Part shown: positions 46,201 to 59,100 of the stretch, piece by piece
Position numbering within the stretch: the stretch's first letter is position 1
How the letters are laid out: each line of letters opens with the position of its first letter
Assembly (NCBI GenBank): GCA_028274465.1
Contig: CM051456.1
Coordinates: 120,482,880 to 120,546,879 of the forward strand
From: Plantago ovata
Taxonomy: Eukaryota; Streptophyta; Magnoliopsida; Lamiales; Plantaginaceae
Direction: 5' to 3'
DNA: 64,000 nucleotides
Translations under genes and position numbers: made by a program
Notes under the pieces: generated by a model
What the model was told of the DNA's origin: nothing
The model's database searches: none
Seen by the model: the letters and a program-made list of their open reading frames with translations, nothing else

Positions 46201-49200
46201 GGTAAACTCAATTAAAGCACTTATTTTTAGTTTAAAAAGAATTACGAACTGCTAAAAGCAGGTAGAAGCATCAGTTTACATGCTTCTCAGCTTCTGGCGG
46301 TTATCTGCTTTTTTCAGGAGAAGTTGCAGCAGAAGTTGTAAAATAAAACACTCAAAAACTACTTTTACTACTCCAAAAGCACGAAAGTGATTTTTTAAGC
46401 ATTTGCAAACACTCACTAACTTATCTGTGTGCACCAATTGAAGTCTCTGAGCTGAAAAGCTATCTTATTTTCTTCCAGGTCAGGCATCCAAATATTTTGT
46501 CATTTCTCCACAGCACTGAGGCTGAAAGTTCTGACGGCACTACTACAAAAGCGACCATCTATATCGTAACTGAGCCTGTTATGCCACTTGCTGAAAAGAT
46601 CAAGGAATTGGGGTTGCAGGGCAGCCAAAGGTGTGACCATCTTCAACTCGTCTCTTTCTACTTAAAAGTTTAATTGTTTATAGGTTCTGATGTTGCATAT
46701 CCATAAAAAAAATTTGTAAACCACCTACCAGCAGCTTCTCTCAGTTTGAAATTTGAATAATTTGGTGTATTTCAGTTTATGAATTATAGTTTGTTCAAAC
46801 ACTGTATTGAGCCTATCTGTCTTACATACATGGTGATTAAGTAGTTTTGCTAGATGCTATTTTCTTGTTAGTTTGGCTGCTACTTCAATTCTGTTACTTT
46901 TCTTGTGCAGGGAGGAATATTATGCCTGGGGGCTTCACCAGATAGCTAAAGCAGTGAGCTTCTTGAATAATGATTGTAAATTGGTATGTATCTTAACCTC
47001 TAGCTCCCTCTCTCTCTCTCTCTCTCTCTCAACAGGTAACTTACAACTTACACTTTTGCGCTTAGGTCCATGGTAATGTTTGTATGGCCAGTGTTGTTGT
47101 CACACCAACTTTGGGCTGGAAACTCCATGCATTTGATGTTCTTTCAGAGTTTGATGGGAATAATGAAGCTTCAACGGGACCAATGCTAGTAAGTTCTTAC
47201 CTTGTGCTCATGTTTTCATTTGTGCAGGAAAAGTTCAATATTGCCCAACACCAATGTGTTTTTCTTTTAATAATTAAATGAAATCTAAATCAACTTAATG
47301 TTGAAAACTTATGAAAAATTGCATGATACAATTATCCAACAATTTTATCTAGTCTCTTCTCTCTCTCTCTCTCTAATGGAGGACATCATGTAAACGATGG
47401 ACTAACCCGTGGTTCACATTGTATTGTTCACATTCATTTTTTTCAACGTCTTGAATGGACAATGGTGCAAAAGTTCTGGTTCTGCTGCCTTGATATTTTG
47501 CTACATTTGGCTGGTCTAGTGGCAGCCATTTTATAACTCTGCTATTTTTTACACAGCAATATGAATACCTTATTGCTCCTCAATACAAACCAAAGGAGTT
47601 GTCCACATCTGACTGGGCTGCTATCAGAAAGTCGAAGCCATGGGCAATTGATTCCTGGGGATTGGGTAAGTTTGTATTTCATATGACTCCTTGACCTGCA
47701 ATAGATCTACCAGTTGATTATTTAATATTTATCACACTATTCATCAATCAATTATGATTATGTTGATAACGGCTGTCCTGCTTAGCCTACTTTTATAATC
47801 CACGAGTGTACAATATGCACTTTGAGATTTCTGGCTCATCCTGAATTGCACAAGCAATGTTTTTCTTTTTAAATTCCTCTCAAACCAAGACAATTTAAGA
47901 AAACTTTTATGTATCTGAGATCGACCTAAAACCGGCATTCTTTTTCTTTTGTTTAGAGACTAAGACTTATGTCATGGAAATGACAACTTTCAGTAACTAG
48001 GTATTAAGGAGGCTGATACTACATGTGCAAAGAAAAAGAAAAAAAAAAAAAAAAAAGAAAAAAAAAGAAAGAAAAATGTGAAAAGGAAAAATTATGGGAA
48101 TAGATGATAGGAATAATTTCTTTTACTTAGATGTCTTGTTTTTCTCCACCAAGAAGACTATACAGTACTAATCTCTATTTTTTTGTTGATTGTTCTTTGA
48201 TGTGGAAATTGGTAGGCTGTCTAATATATGAACTCTTCTCGGGAATGAAGTTGAGTAGATTTGAGGATTTGAAGAATACTTCCGGCATACCAAAGGTTAC
48301 ACAGTGTTTACATTTGTCTGGATTTGTCCTGATTTTGATGCTGCTTTCTGTGTCTGCCCTGGATACTGTTTTGTGCAATCATAGTTCCTTTCACGGAGCT
48401 TTAGATTCTTCGCCATGTTGATTTTTAAATTATCCTGTACCAGTCTCTCCTTCCCGATTATCAGCGTCTCTTAGGGTCAGATCCTTCACGCAGATTGAAT
48501 TCATCAAAACTCCTGGAAAATAGTGGTGAGTATTCACTGAAATCTGATTATATGGGATTCAATTATTTTGTACAACTATTGTGTGCAAAATTATAATACT
48601 GTTTGCAATTTGCACACCTGATTCATCCGTTTTATTTTTGTGTGATATATATCATAATTAATCTCAAACATGTTTTAACGGAATTGGCAATGGCTTTCTT
48701 GTATCTTGTCAGTGTTCAGAGAGTGCATTTAAATTTTGTATTCTTCCTCTTATTTTGAACCCATTTTCTCATACATGAAAGAATCAAATTTTTTGTCACT
48801 AATCAAGCCAACCATGTAATAAATTTGTCTTAATTATGCTTGTTTTTCTTTCTCTAACAACTTAAAATGCTATTGCAGAATATTTTCATAACAAATTGGT
48901 GGAAACTATACAATTCATGGATATGCTTAGTTTGAAGGACAGTATGGAAAAGGATAACTTTTTCCGCAAGCTTCCAAATCTAGCCGAGCAACTTCCACGT
49001 CAGATAGTACTTAAAAAGGTAATCTTAACATTGGATATCTTATACTTTACCTTATGCTCTATATGTCGCATTAATTTCTATATCTTACAGTTGCTTCCAG
49101 AGCTTGCCAATGCTTGGGATATGGTACAGCTACTGCACCTGCGCTAGTCGCATTGCTGAAGCTTGGTTCGTGGCTTTCAGCAGAAGAATTCAGTCTCCAG

Positions 49201-52200
49201 GTTATTTTGTTCACATCCCTATCACACTGATATTGTGATCTTGTATGTCTGAGCACAGGAATGCATATACTGTGTTGCTAACTTTGTTTTGTTGTATGAA
49301 GGTGTTACCAACAATTATCAAACTTTTTGCATCCACGGATCGGGCTATTCGTACGAATCTTCTTCAGCATATTGATCAGTATGGAGAGTCACTAACTACG
49401 CAAACGGTGGAGGATCATGTAGGAATTCATAATTTTGGAACCATTCTGTTGTTTCTCATGTTTGGTACTTGGTGCATATACATACAGATACATGAATAAC
49501 AGAGTTGTTGTTTTTATTTATTTATTTATTTATTTATTTATTTTTTAGTATTTTTATTTTTTAAACAGGTTTACCCTCACGTGGCTAATGGGTTCTCGGA
49601 CACCTCTGCTTTTATACGGGAACTAACTCTCAAATCTATGCTTGTCCTGGCTCCTAAGGTAAATATCTTCGACAGCCACATATCTTATCGATTGTAAATA
49701 AATAAATAATAATCTTTGGCACTTTTTATTATTTATTTATTTATTTATTTTGGCAAACTCACATACCCACAACCCTCGATTCTAAGGTGGCTCCAGTGGG
49801 ATTTGAAACCTGTACCCTAATCTCTTTACCACTTGATTTGTCCCTTCGGGGCCATGGCCCGACAAAGTGTTCTTTCGTGTATGTAGATCTTGAATATGCC
49901 ATTTAGCAATGAACATTCTTATTTTCGACTCTTATATAGGCATATGACAAATTTAAGTTTTGTAATTTGCCTAAATTAGGTGTCACTTGCATAGATCTCT
50001 TATATAGGCACATGGTCTTTGTTGTTGATATTGAATGACTTACATTTCGTTAAGTCATGTGGTGGTTGAATCAAAACTATAACTTCGTTTTCTGATTTTT
50101 TTTCTTTTTTAATTCACAGCTCTCTCAGCGCACTATAGCATCATCGCTTTTGAAGTTCCTTTCGAAGCTTCAGGTCTGCTCTTTCTACAAATTTATTGCT
50201 CGACCTTCTTGTGATTTTGCCAATATCTGTTCTCTTTATGCCGTACATTTTTGTTTTTGGAGCACATTGTAGTAAATTGCTTTAACTTCATATATGATAT
50301 AGGTGGATGAAGAACCGGCGATCAGAACCAACACTACCATATTGCTTGGAAATATTGCTAGTCACCTTAATGATGGGGTAGGTACTGAGTGGTCCTTACT
50401 GTCCTGTTGCAACCTCTTAGGACTTTTAATCTCTTATGTACAAATATCAAGGATAGTTAATGTATTCTTGCATTTTAGACCAGGAAAGAGTTCTGATAAA
50501 TGCATTCACAGTTCGAGCTCTGCGTGATACGTTTTCTCCTGCTAGAGGAGCAGGTAACTCTTTTCTTTGCCTTATGATTTTATTATTGTTAGCCTTTCGG
50601 AAGCAACCTGATATCATTAGCAATATCTGCCTCAAGAACTTCCAAAAGACCCTCATATTAAAGCTCATTTTCCATCACTGCCACTTCATGAAGTTTGCTC
50701 TCCTTTCTGTCAGGTATTAGGGCTTTGTGTGCCACTAGCTCATACTATGATGTCACTGAGATTGCAACTCGAATATTACCAAATGTTGTCGTCCTGACGA
50801 TTGATGGTGACAGGTATTTTCTTAAGCTTTATGCTGTACTTTATAATTTATTTATTCATCTGTATGATTTTTATGGTGCCTTAATATTTAGCGGCCTCGT
50901 TGGCATGTCCATGGAATTTGTTTTTGTCTTTGTCTCTCTATGACGTCTCCTTCTTTCCCCAACCATTTCATCGTTGTCAAGTCCTGTGTAGTGTGTGGAT
51001 GATATCCCCAACTGAAGCTTCATTTTATACTGGATGGGAGCATGATGTAGAAAAAGAAACTGATGTTGATTTTGGATATTTGAGAAGGCTGAGACTGTTT
51101 GTCACAATGAGAGTGACAGATAGGAAAGACAATGTGATTCACTAAAAGTTTGTACCAAGAGATTCCTTCTGGTAGTAGTCAAATCACCTTGTATATAGTC
51201 TATTTCAGTCTTGCAGATAAATTTGAGGAGTTTTGACATGAATTCCAATACTTGATTTCTAAAAAAAGGGGTTTCATACTTTAAGATGAACCTTTCCTCG
51301 CCTGTAATCCTCCCTCCTTCCTAATCACACTCTTCCCTCATTCCTCATTCTTCTTGTGGGCAACCCAAACTTTTCTTTTGCTGGAAATGTCGCTTGTGGA
51401 GTCTTGCATCCATTGGCTCCCAGTTCATATTGGGTAATGAAACATTTACCTTTCCTTTTCTTCTTGTTGATAATTTCACCGAGGAATTTGCCAGACACTG
51501 CTTTTGTGCTCTATAGTTATTTGTCGCTGAATTTGACTTGCAGACTAAGTATTTGAGATGCACATCCTTCTGTTTGCCGCCCCCTTGCCATAAGTTGGTT
51601 CCTCCTGTACTTTTTATGCTTTGGGCCAACCATTGCCAGACTTTAAAAGACGCTGTATCATCACTTTATTCAGTTTGCTGCTTCTTTTAATGGGATTGCC
51701 TGTAATATTTAACTTTTTGAAGTCTTGCATTTATAATTTGACCAACTTCTTGTTCTCTGTCTTACAGTGATGTCAGATTAGAGGCATTCCAAGCTGTTGA
51801 ACAGTTCTTGCACATTGTGAAACAACATCACGAGAAGGTGAGATGAGAAATCATTTTGCCTTGTTCTATCCTGCCTGTTGGTGAGACCGTGAAGAGGAAT
51901 CTGGAATTCTTGTGCATTTGATTTCTAATTTGGAGATGAATTCTAGAGATCCCTGACTGATTAATACCATAGACCAAGTCCATATTTCTATAGAAATCTA
52001 ACTGTTTGTGCAAAACCATTGTTGATTAAAGTAAACATTGAATTCTCCTATATCCGTTGTTTCTGCTGCAGACGCATACTTTTTTATTTAACTTGCTCGC
52101 TTTCTCTCATTCTCTCTTCTATTTGAGTATTGACCTGCACTTATGTCTCTCCACAGACAAGCAATGGGGATGCTTCAGATTCAACTGGCACAGGAATTTC

Positions 52201-54715
52201 GTCCATGCATGGAAATGCAAGTTTACTCGGGTAGGCTGAGTTAAATGTTTGACCTTTTTCTTTTATATATTTAAGCATCTCTGCACCTGATTTATTTTCG
52301 CCCCCTTTCATCCAAGACCATTAAAAATGCAATGCAAATGATTACTCTAATCTGTTATTTTAGTTTTAGGTTTTACTTGTTTTCAATTATTATGTGAAGA
52401 AAGCATGTAATCAGAAAGGTTGCAAGGGTTCATTTAGTTTTAAAGTAAAACTGTCCATGAAAATAATGTGCTCTTTAGATTTTATGGGAAGCAAAAATAA
52501 ATGACTAGGTTAAATGATAAAAAGAACCCATCTATATGTTCTATGCTTTGGCCACTCTAGGATAAGTCATAAGTAACATGCTCGTAAATGCATATCATGG
52601 CTACATGTATAAAAACATGAAGTCAGATATATTTATGTCTCACGCATTAGAGTAATCACATAGGTAATCAAGAAATAAGGCACTTCTGCCTATCTTTTTT
52701 ATTTTATTTGATGTTTTAGTTGCTTGCACACATATTAAGAAGGAATTTTTTTTTCCATACATTACCAATCAACTCTACTATTCAAATAATATATTGCATG
52801 GGGAAGTGAAAAAGAAGATGATAGAATGGGAAAGATGTAGCTAAAACATCTAAACATCAAATATTATTTTGTAAGCATATGAGTGATGGCAAACTTAAAT
52901 CTTTCAAGATCTGTGTTGTGTCGTGTTGTCTTACCCATATTGTTGTAATTTTATTGTACCTTAGCTGTTTATCTGGATTGGGTATTTATGGTTCTTTCAT
53001 TTTAGTGCGCAAAGAAGAAACAATGAATAATAGATATAAATGCACGCTCTCTCTCTGACACATAGACACACTTGATATATATACAAATTGATTTGGCAAA
53101 TACTTCACTAGGTTGAACTGTTATTGCCCTAAAAAACAAGATTGAGACTCTGAATTTTGATGGTTTAGGCATCAAATGTTGAGTGAAATTTTATTTGCGC
53201 CTTCCACATAGTGCGTAGCTTATTCTGTAAAACCGAATGTTTTTTTTATGTCTTCTACGTTTATAACATTCAAATAAAACTATTGTGTATGCATATAAAA
53301 ATATCCGGTCTCACGGTAATACTATCACTATGATACAGATGGGCCATGAGCTCTTTGTCTCTGAAAGGCAAACCCTCTGACCAAAGTACCCTTGCTTCAC
53401 CAACACCTCTAGCTTCAACTGCATCCGTTGCCAGTTCAGGTAAACATTTTGCATATTTCCATGCTCTCCTTCTCTTTTATTGTTCCGGGGAATAATTTAT
53501 AGTGACATTTACGCTGAGACCTGGGCCTATTCGGATGCCAGTTTCACTTTTTTGTTAAATCGGTTCTACACTTATTTTTTTGGCTAATAAACGGTAATTA
53601 GTCCTTGAACAACAAAATTTACATCTACTGCCCAGTGAAATTTTACAGATGAATCCCTTTGAGGGGGGCGATATAATATGTGAAAATCTAGGTGTGTCGT
53701 ATGTAATTGAACCGGTGGAGATTCAGCTTAAAACCTAAATTGAGTTCACACAATCCTAAATATGCATGTATGATCCCCCTTTAAATAAGTTTAGTAATGT
53801 TCTCTCCCAGTGGATCAGCTTGAGCACTGACCTATATCTGTGATACCACCAGTGACAGATAGTGCGGATATTGCACCTGTGCGTGTGAGTTCGACAGCCA
53901 GTTTAAATAATTTTACTGACCATGTACAACCGGATTCCCCTGCATCAAATGATGGATGGGGAGAGTTAGAAAATGGCATTCATGAAGATGGCGACAAAGA
54001 TGGTTGGGATGATATTGAGCCACTAGAGGAGGCAAAACCATCTCCTGTCCTTGCAAACATCCAAGCAGCTCAAAAACGCCCAGTAGCACAGCCAAAACCA
54101 CAAGGTAAACAATTTCATCTGTCTGATTAAGCAAACTTCTTTGAAAGTTACTTGCCATCAAGCTCTGATAGTCTTAGTGAGATACCACACATAAAATCAA
54201 TCATTATAGTAGGCACAATTTAAAATTCTATTCCTTGTGGGAATTACTTATTGACCCCAATAGTTCAATGACATGCAAATACTGTGCATGATCTTTATTT
54301 TAAATAAATAATAAATACAGCTATGGGAAATCATCTTATGAGTCTTATTACGTTTTGTTCAGTTTCAAGCTCTAGACCAAAGAGCACAGTAAGGGTGAAT
54401 AAAGAGGAAGATAGTGACTTGTGGGGAGATTCTGCACCAAAGGCATCAAAACCTATGACCGCAAAATCCAGCAGAGCAGCTACTGGCGACGATGACCTTT
54501 GGGGTTCAGTTGCTGCCCCAATTCCAAAATCAGCATCAGCTAAGTCATCCTTGAACCTCAAAGCTGGTGATGATGAGGATCTTTGGAATTCCATTGCAGC
54601 TCCTCCACCCACAACTGGGACTGGGCGAAAGCCGTTAGCGTCACGAGGCAGGGGTGCTAAACCTACTGCTCCAAAACTCGGTGCATCAAGGATAAACAGA
54701 ACATCAGGGATGTAA
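43280..54715 (+). CDS. SCYL1: SCY1-like (SCYL1/CTEXP-type) pseudokinase with HEAT repeats, two frameshifts
   Basis: Twenty-one exons: 43280-43405, 45062-45160, 46479-46630, 46911-46983, 47066-47188, 47557-47665, 48216-48295, 48444-48525, 48879-49018, 49091-49200, 49302-49418, 49569-49658, 50120-50173, 50303-50377, 50479-50553, 50714-50813, 51768-51837, 52157-52230, 53339-53439, 53853-54104, 54363-54715. Corrected for two missing bases this gives about 818 residues, near Arabidopsis At2g40730 (CTEXP, tRNA export). The protein starts [20 protein letters not shown]. The kinase-like half lacks catalytic residues: HGNVCMASV stands for the HRD loop and AFDVLSEFD for DFG. HEAT-type repeats follow ([32 protein letters not shown]), then an acidic/Trp tail with [11 protein letters not shown] and DEDLWNS motifs and a basic end. 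Exon 10 lacks one T near 49115 and exon 15 one A near 50486; each brings an early stop. The family works in Golgi/COPI traffic and tRNA export. Confidence 0.92.
44531..44637. mobile_element. Small Tourist-like MITE in intron 1 of the SCY1-like gene
   Basis: The left end GGTGTTTGCAACAGC mirrors the inverted right end GGTGTTTGCAGCAGC. It is about 107 bp. No target duplication is certain. Confidence 0.5.
45501..45664. mobile_element. Stowaway-type MITE in intron 2 of the SCY1-like gene
   Basis: The left end ACCCCTCTGTTTC and inverted right end CTACCTCTGTTTC are flanked by TA on both sides (45499-45500, 45665-45666). Confidence 0.65.
46054..46416. mobile_element. Tourist (PIF/Harbinger) MITE in intron 2 of the SCY1-like gene
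   Basis: Perfect 18-base inverted ends GTGAGTGTTTGCAAATGC are flanked by the trinucleotide TAA on both sides (46051-46053, 46417-46419). The interior is rich in AAAAGCA/TGCTTTT motifs that fold on themselves. Confidence 0.8.
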
Positions 54716-55151
54716 ATTAGATACAAGACTGGAATGCACATTTAGGGAGAGTTTTGTATATTTTTTCCTCAATTAAAATTATTCGAAGTTGTAATTGTAA
54801 AAAAAAGCTTTTGTCTACTAGATATGAGACTCTGAGAGTGTGATGTTTTCGCAACTAAAGCTAAAAACAATGACCATAATGGCATCGTTTACTTTTTTAC
54901 CTACAAAAAAGGTTGATTCTTTCTCTGTAGAAACTACTAGTAGTCATTCTTTGTTCACTGGATATCATTGTAGTTGTAATACTACATTACTTTGCATTCA
55001 AACTTTAACAGAGTGATATTTGAGTTCTCGGTACCTAACTGTCAAATAAAATTACGAAAATTAACTCATTTTATTGTGTTTTCATTCGTGATATTTTTCT
55101 TGTTGTATTTATTTTTTAAATATGCTTGGAGTTTTGATATCATTGAAAATT

Positions 55152-55906
55152 GGGCAAATTACATACCCCTCTTAGATGTCCTAATTACATATAACGGACC
55201 ATTAGTTCATCAATTACATATAGTCTCCAACTAGATGGATTTTAATTACATCCAGGTCCACGATCTTGACTCTTCGCGAATTAAAACGTGAAAAGTACAT
55301 TTTTGCCCCTGGTCAAAATTCAGAATTTTGCATTGACCAAACAACATTAATTTATGTTTATTATACATTGACCCTCAATATTTTCGAGTTTATGAAATTT
55401 ACACGAAAAACTTTTAGAATTTTCAAATGGATCCCAAATGTAATTGCAAATCTATCCTAACAACATTAATATGAAAAAATAAGTCCCAAATTTTTTTTTC
55501 TTTTCTTTTTTCCTCCTTCTTCTTCGAAAATCCGGTGCCGGCAGCTCCGGTCGGAGCTGCCATGGCAGCTCCAGATCGGGAGCTGCCCTGGCAGCTTCCA
55601 GATCGGAAGCTGCCATGGCAGCTCCGATCTGGAGCTGCGTGGCAGCTCCGACCGGAGCTGCCACCGGTTCCGGTGCCGGATTCCGGCACCGGATTTTCGA
55701 AGAAGGAGGAAAAAAAAGTGAAAAGGAAAAAAAAAGATAAATTAAAAAAGAAAATATAAGGCCATGTTTGGTTGTATGAGAGAGAAAATATCAAAATTTT
55801 GTGGTCAACGCTGGAATGGCCAAATGGGCCTGAATGTAATTCTTTGCAAGACGGTCCTTCAGATGAAAAGATGTCATCTAGCAAGGGGTCCAGAAGTAAT
55901 ATTACC
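55152..55906. mobile_element. Foldback MULE-like element, copy E, with 9-bp target duplications
   Basis: TTGAAAATT flanks both sides (55143-55151, 55907-55915). The left end is GGGCAAATTACATACCCCTC and the inverted right end GGTAATATTACTTCTGGACC. The core at 55530-55695 is bounded by inverted copies of CTTCTTCGAAAATCCGG and filled with GGCAGCTCC/GGAGCTGCC and CCATGG palindromes. It lies about 440 bp after the stop codon of the SCY1-like gene. Confidence 0.85.
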
Positions 55907-56168
55907 TTGAAAATTTGAATGCAATAACACATCTACATCCTTTCTGTTTTTTTTTTTTTTTTAAGCCTAAAATGCATTAGTTTTAGCAGTGGTTCTGGTA
56001 ATACTTTTGTAGTTATGAATTGTACTTTTGCTTTACTCGTGAATTTGATGTTTGTAAGCTAAACTATGTGAAAATATACTATATTTAGAAGTTTTGAAAA
56101 ATAAAGTAATCAATCAGTTTTTAGTCCATCTACTATTAGTTATCAATCAACGGTATATATTAAACTCA

Positions 56169-59100
56169 ATGCTCTCAAAATCTCTCTCTCTAGAAATCCT
56201 TCCTGACCCAACACCTCCGGATCCAAATAAACCCCCTGACATCCTATTAACTGAAGAAAACCTTGCATCACTAAGTAAAGAAATTAATCCTGATAGTCGG
56301 AATTTAACGGATATGCTAATCAATCAAGAGAATCAGGGACATTTGGATCTCATGATTCAAACTCCTGCATTTCAAGGTAATATCAGACCGATTTTCAAGA
56401 ATCAAGGTAAGAATTCAGGTACTCAGGGTAATAATTCTGGAGTTGGAATTAAAATAACTGAACGGAATCGGGTGGTTGACATGGAGGAGGAGGATCAAAT
56501 TCCCTCACCCACACCCTTGATTAACAGATCTTCTTTTAAGCATGTTTTACAAAAAGCTACAAATCATATTTATTTCCCAACTTGGCTTCAGTCATGGGAA
56601 AAAAAACCTGTTTCTTCATTTCCTAGTAGTAACTCCCAAAATCCTACTAATCCTACCCCTTATCCTAAGTCTGATAAAATTCCGTTCCTAAAGCTCAATC
56701 AACTCGAGAAGGAAAAAATTCTCCATTCATGGCAGAAGTCTTTTTTTTTCCAGACAGTGGGATTTAACAAGACAATTAAAGACATAGCTAAACACCTAAA
56801 AGGTTTATGGAAGTTTAGCCATAATATTTCTGCTTTGGACCTGGGAAAAGGCTTTTACCTCATTAATATCCAAGACCAAGAGGAATATTTTGTGGCCTTA
56901 GCTGGAGGGCCATGGTTTCTGTTTAATCACTATCTTGACATTCAACAATGGAAACCAAATTTCTCCCCTTCGGATGGTCTGCTCGATTCCATGATTATTT
57001 GGATTCAACTCCATGAATTACCAATTGAGTACTATGATTTCGATATCTTGTTTAAAATTGGAAAGTTATTGGGAAGGCCTATAAAAGTAGATCAACACAC
57101 CTCAAAAATGGCAAGAGGAAGATATGCAAGGTTATGCATAGAATTTGATACTTCAAAACCTCTGCCTCCTGTTTTCCAGATCGAGGATAGGATCCAACCA
57201 ATAACTTATGAAATTAAAACGGAATTTTGCCATAAGTGCGGCAAAGTTGGACATTTTAGAAATTCTTGTAAACAGGTTGCTAAGGAAAATATTCAGTCGG
57301 AGGCTCAATCGGAAAATATAGATCCGCCGGCACCGACCATTAATGGGGAAGTCGGATCAGGAGTAATGGCCAAAGACCAAATGCAGAGGTCAAAGTCAGA
57401 GATAGAGAAATCTTTTGAGTGGAAAATTGTTAGTCAAAGGCCCCAAGTAAGAAAAGTCAACAATAGGAACCAAAATCAGAATCTGCAGAAAAATAACCAA
57501 GCCCGTAGCCAAGTAAACCAGCCCAAGACCGTAATAAGCCCAGTATCGGAAAAAGGAAACAGTAGTCAAACAGCCCAGCCCAATATCGCCCAGCCCACTG
57601 CAAATGTCAATGCATCAAATCAGATAATTAAAGACCCAACACCAAATTCAAACTTTGACAAATCACTTGTCAATAGGCCTGGAAGTCTACATGAAACAAA
57701 TAGGAAAAATGTCAAAGCTGACTTTACCAAGGCTGGGAATTTATCCAAAAACCCCTCCAATATTCCTCCACGTTTCAACACTTTTCTGCATGGCCAACCG
57801 GATCATTCCCATGCGCGCACACAACCCAAATCCCCTTATTTAAACTCTCAGTCTTTAAACCTCACAAACAAGTTTCAAGTGCTAGAAAGAGAGCATTATG
57901 ATTTACCTCTAGCCTATCTGAAACCTACTGAAGTTAATTGCTCCTACTTACAAGAAGAAGCAATAAATCCAACCACCACCACTATCTCTAATCCCTTATC
58001 TTCAGCTGTTCCCAACATCAAACACTACATTCCTTCTTCTCAAAACCCAATACCGGCTGAGTTACCAAAGTCCCGAGATAATGAGCCAAACAAACACCAC
58101 CTCGCCGCCACCGTCCGATTCAACAATGCTCAGCGACGCAACGTCGCTGACAGACACCTTGATATCCCCGCCTCCTCCACCAAATTCTCCTGTTTCTCCT
58201 CGATCGGTGATGGTGGAGATCTCATCCCCATCGAGCAATCAACAGCAGCAACAGATCTCAGCAGCGGAAATCATCCGCGGGGCGATTTCAGAGCTCAATT
58301 CGCTGCCATTCCCCTTGATTGCTCAGACATCATCGCAGAATCAAACCCTAACCACTCAGCCTCAACATCCATCCCAGACCCTGGCAAGGGAGATGCGTAC
58401 GGTTCGCACCTTACCTCTCTTTCCCCTAACTCCGGGACAAGCTCTACCAACGATAGCAGAAAATCAGGTGATGGAAGTACAGGCGATGCACTATCCTCCG
58501 CCCATACCACCGGTCCGACCTCCGCTGCCGCCGCGGGCGGTACATTACCTAAGGCCAACAAATGTTTACAGAAGGGGGCAACGTGCAATAGCACATGCAC
58601 TAATGAGACAGCAAAATCTGATGCAATTTGCACCCCTTACCTGGACAAGACTAGGGAATTTGAATTATCGAAGGAGCCCGGGAATTACTGCACGAAGGAC
58701 CCTACAAAGATCATCTCAAACCGCCAGCTCATCAAGGACAAGGACCCCTCAAACCCTAGCGCGCACCCCCCAGGAATTAGAGCCAAATCCCCAAATTCCT
58801 CTGCCCAATCCAATTCCGGTTCCAGTCAGGCCCACTTTCTTGCAGCCCAATCTCCAGATAATGGCAGATCATCAAGTCCCACAAACCATAATCCACCCAA
58901 ATCTTCATGCTCAAGCAAACCCTCAGGAACATGCAATACTGATAATTCCGAATCATCCACTTTCATCTTCACCGCGGTACCCCCAGGTCCCAGATCAGCC
59001 TCCTTTCAATCAAAAAAACATGCAATTGGGATTTCTTACAGACGCTTTTTCAGTAGCGGCAAGAAGAGAAGCTCAGATCCATCGCCACTTCGAAAGGGTG

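Noticed and set aside
53913..54741. Minus-strand ORFs of 82 and 136 codons
   Set aside because: Antisense to exons 20 and 21 of the SCY1-like gene, whose frames, splice phases and homology are clear.
56094..56168. Upstream extension of LINE ORF1 to a TTG codon
   Set aside because: It lies outside the insertion, before the left target duplication, and lacks an ATG.
58295..58633. 112-codon minus-strand ORF
   Set aside because: Antisense to the two LINE ORFs in a GC-richer low-complexity region.
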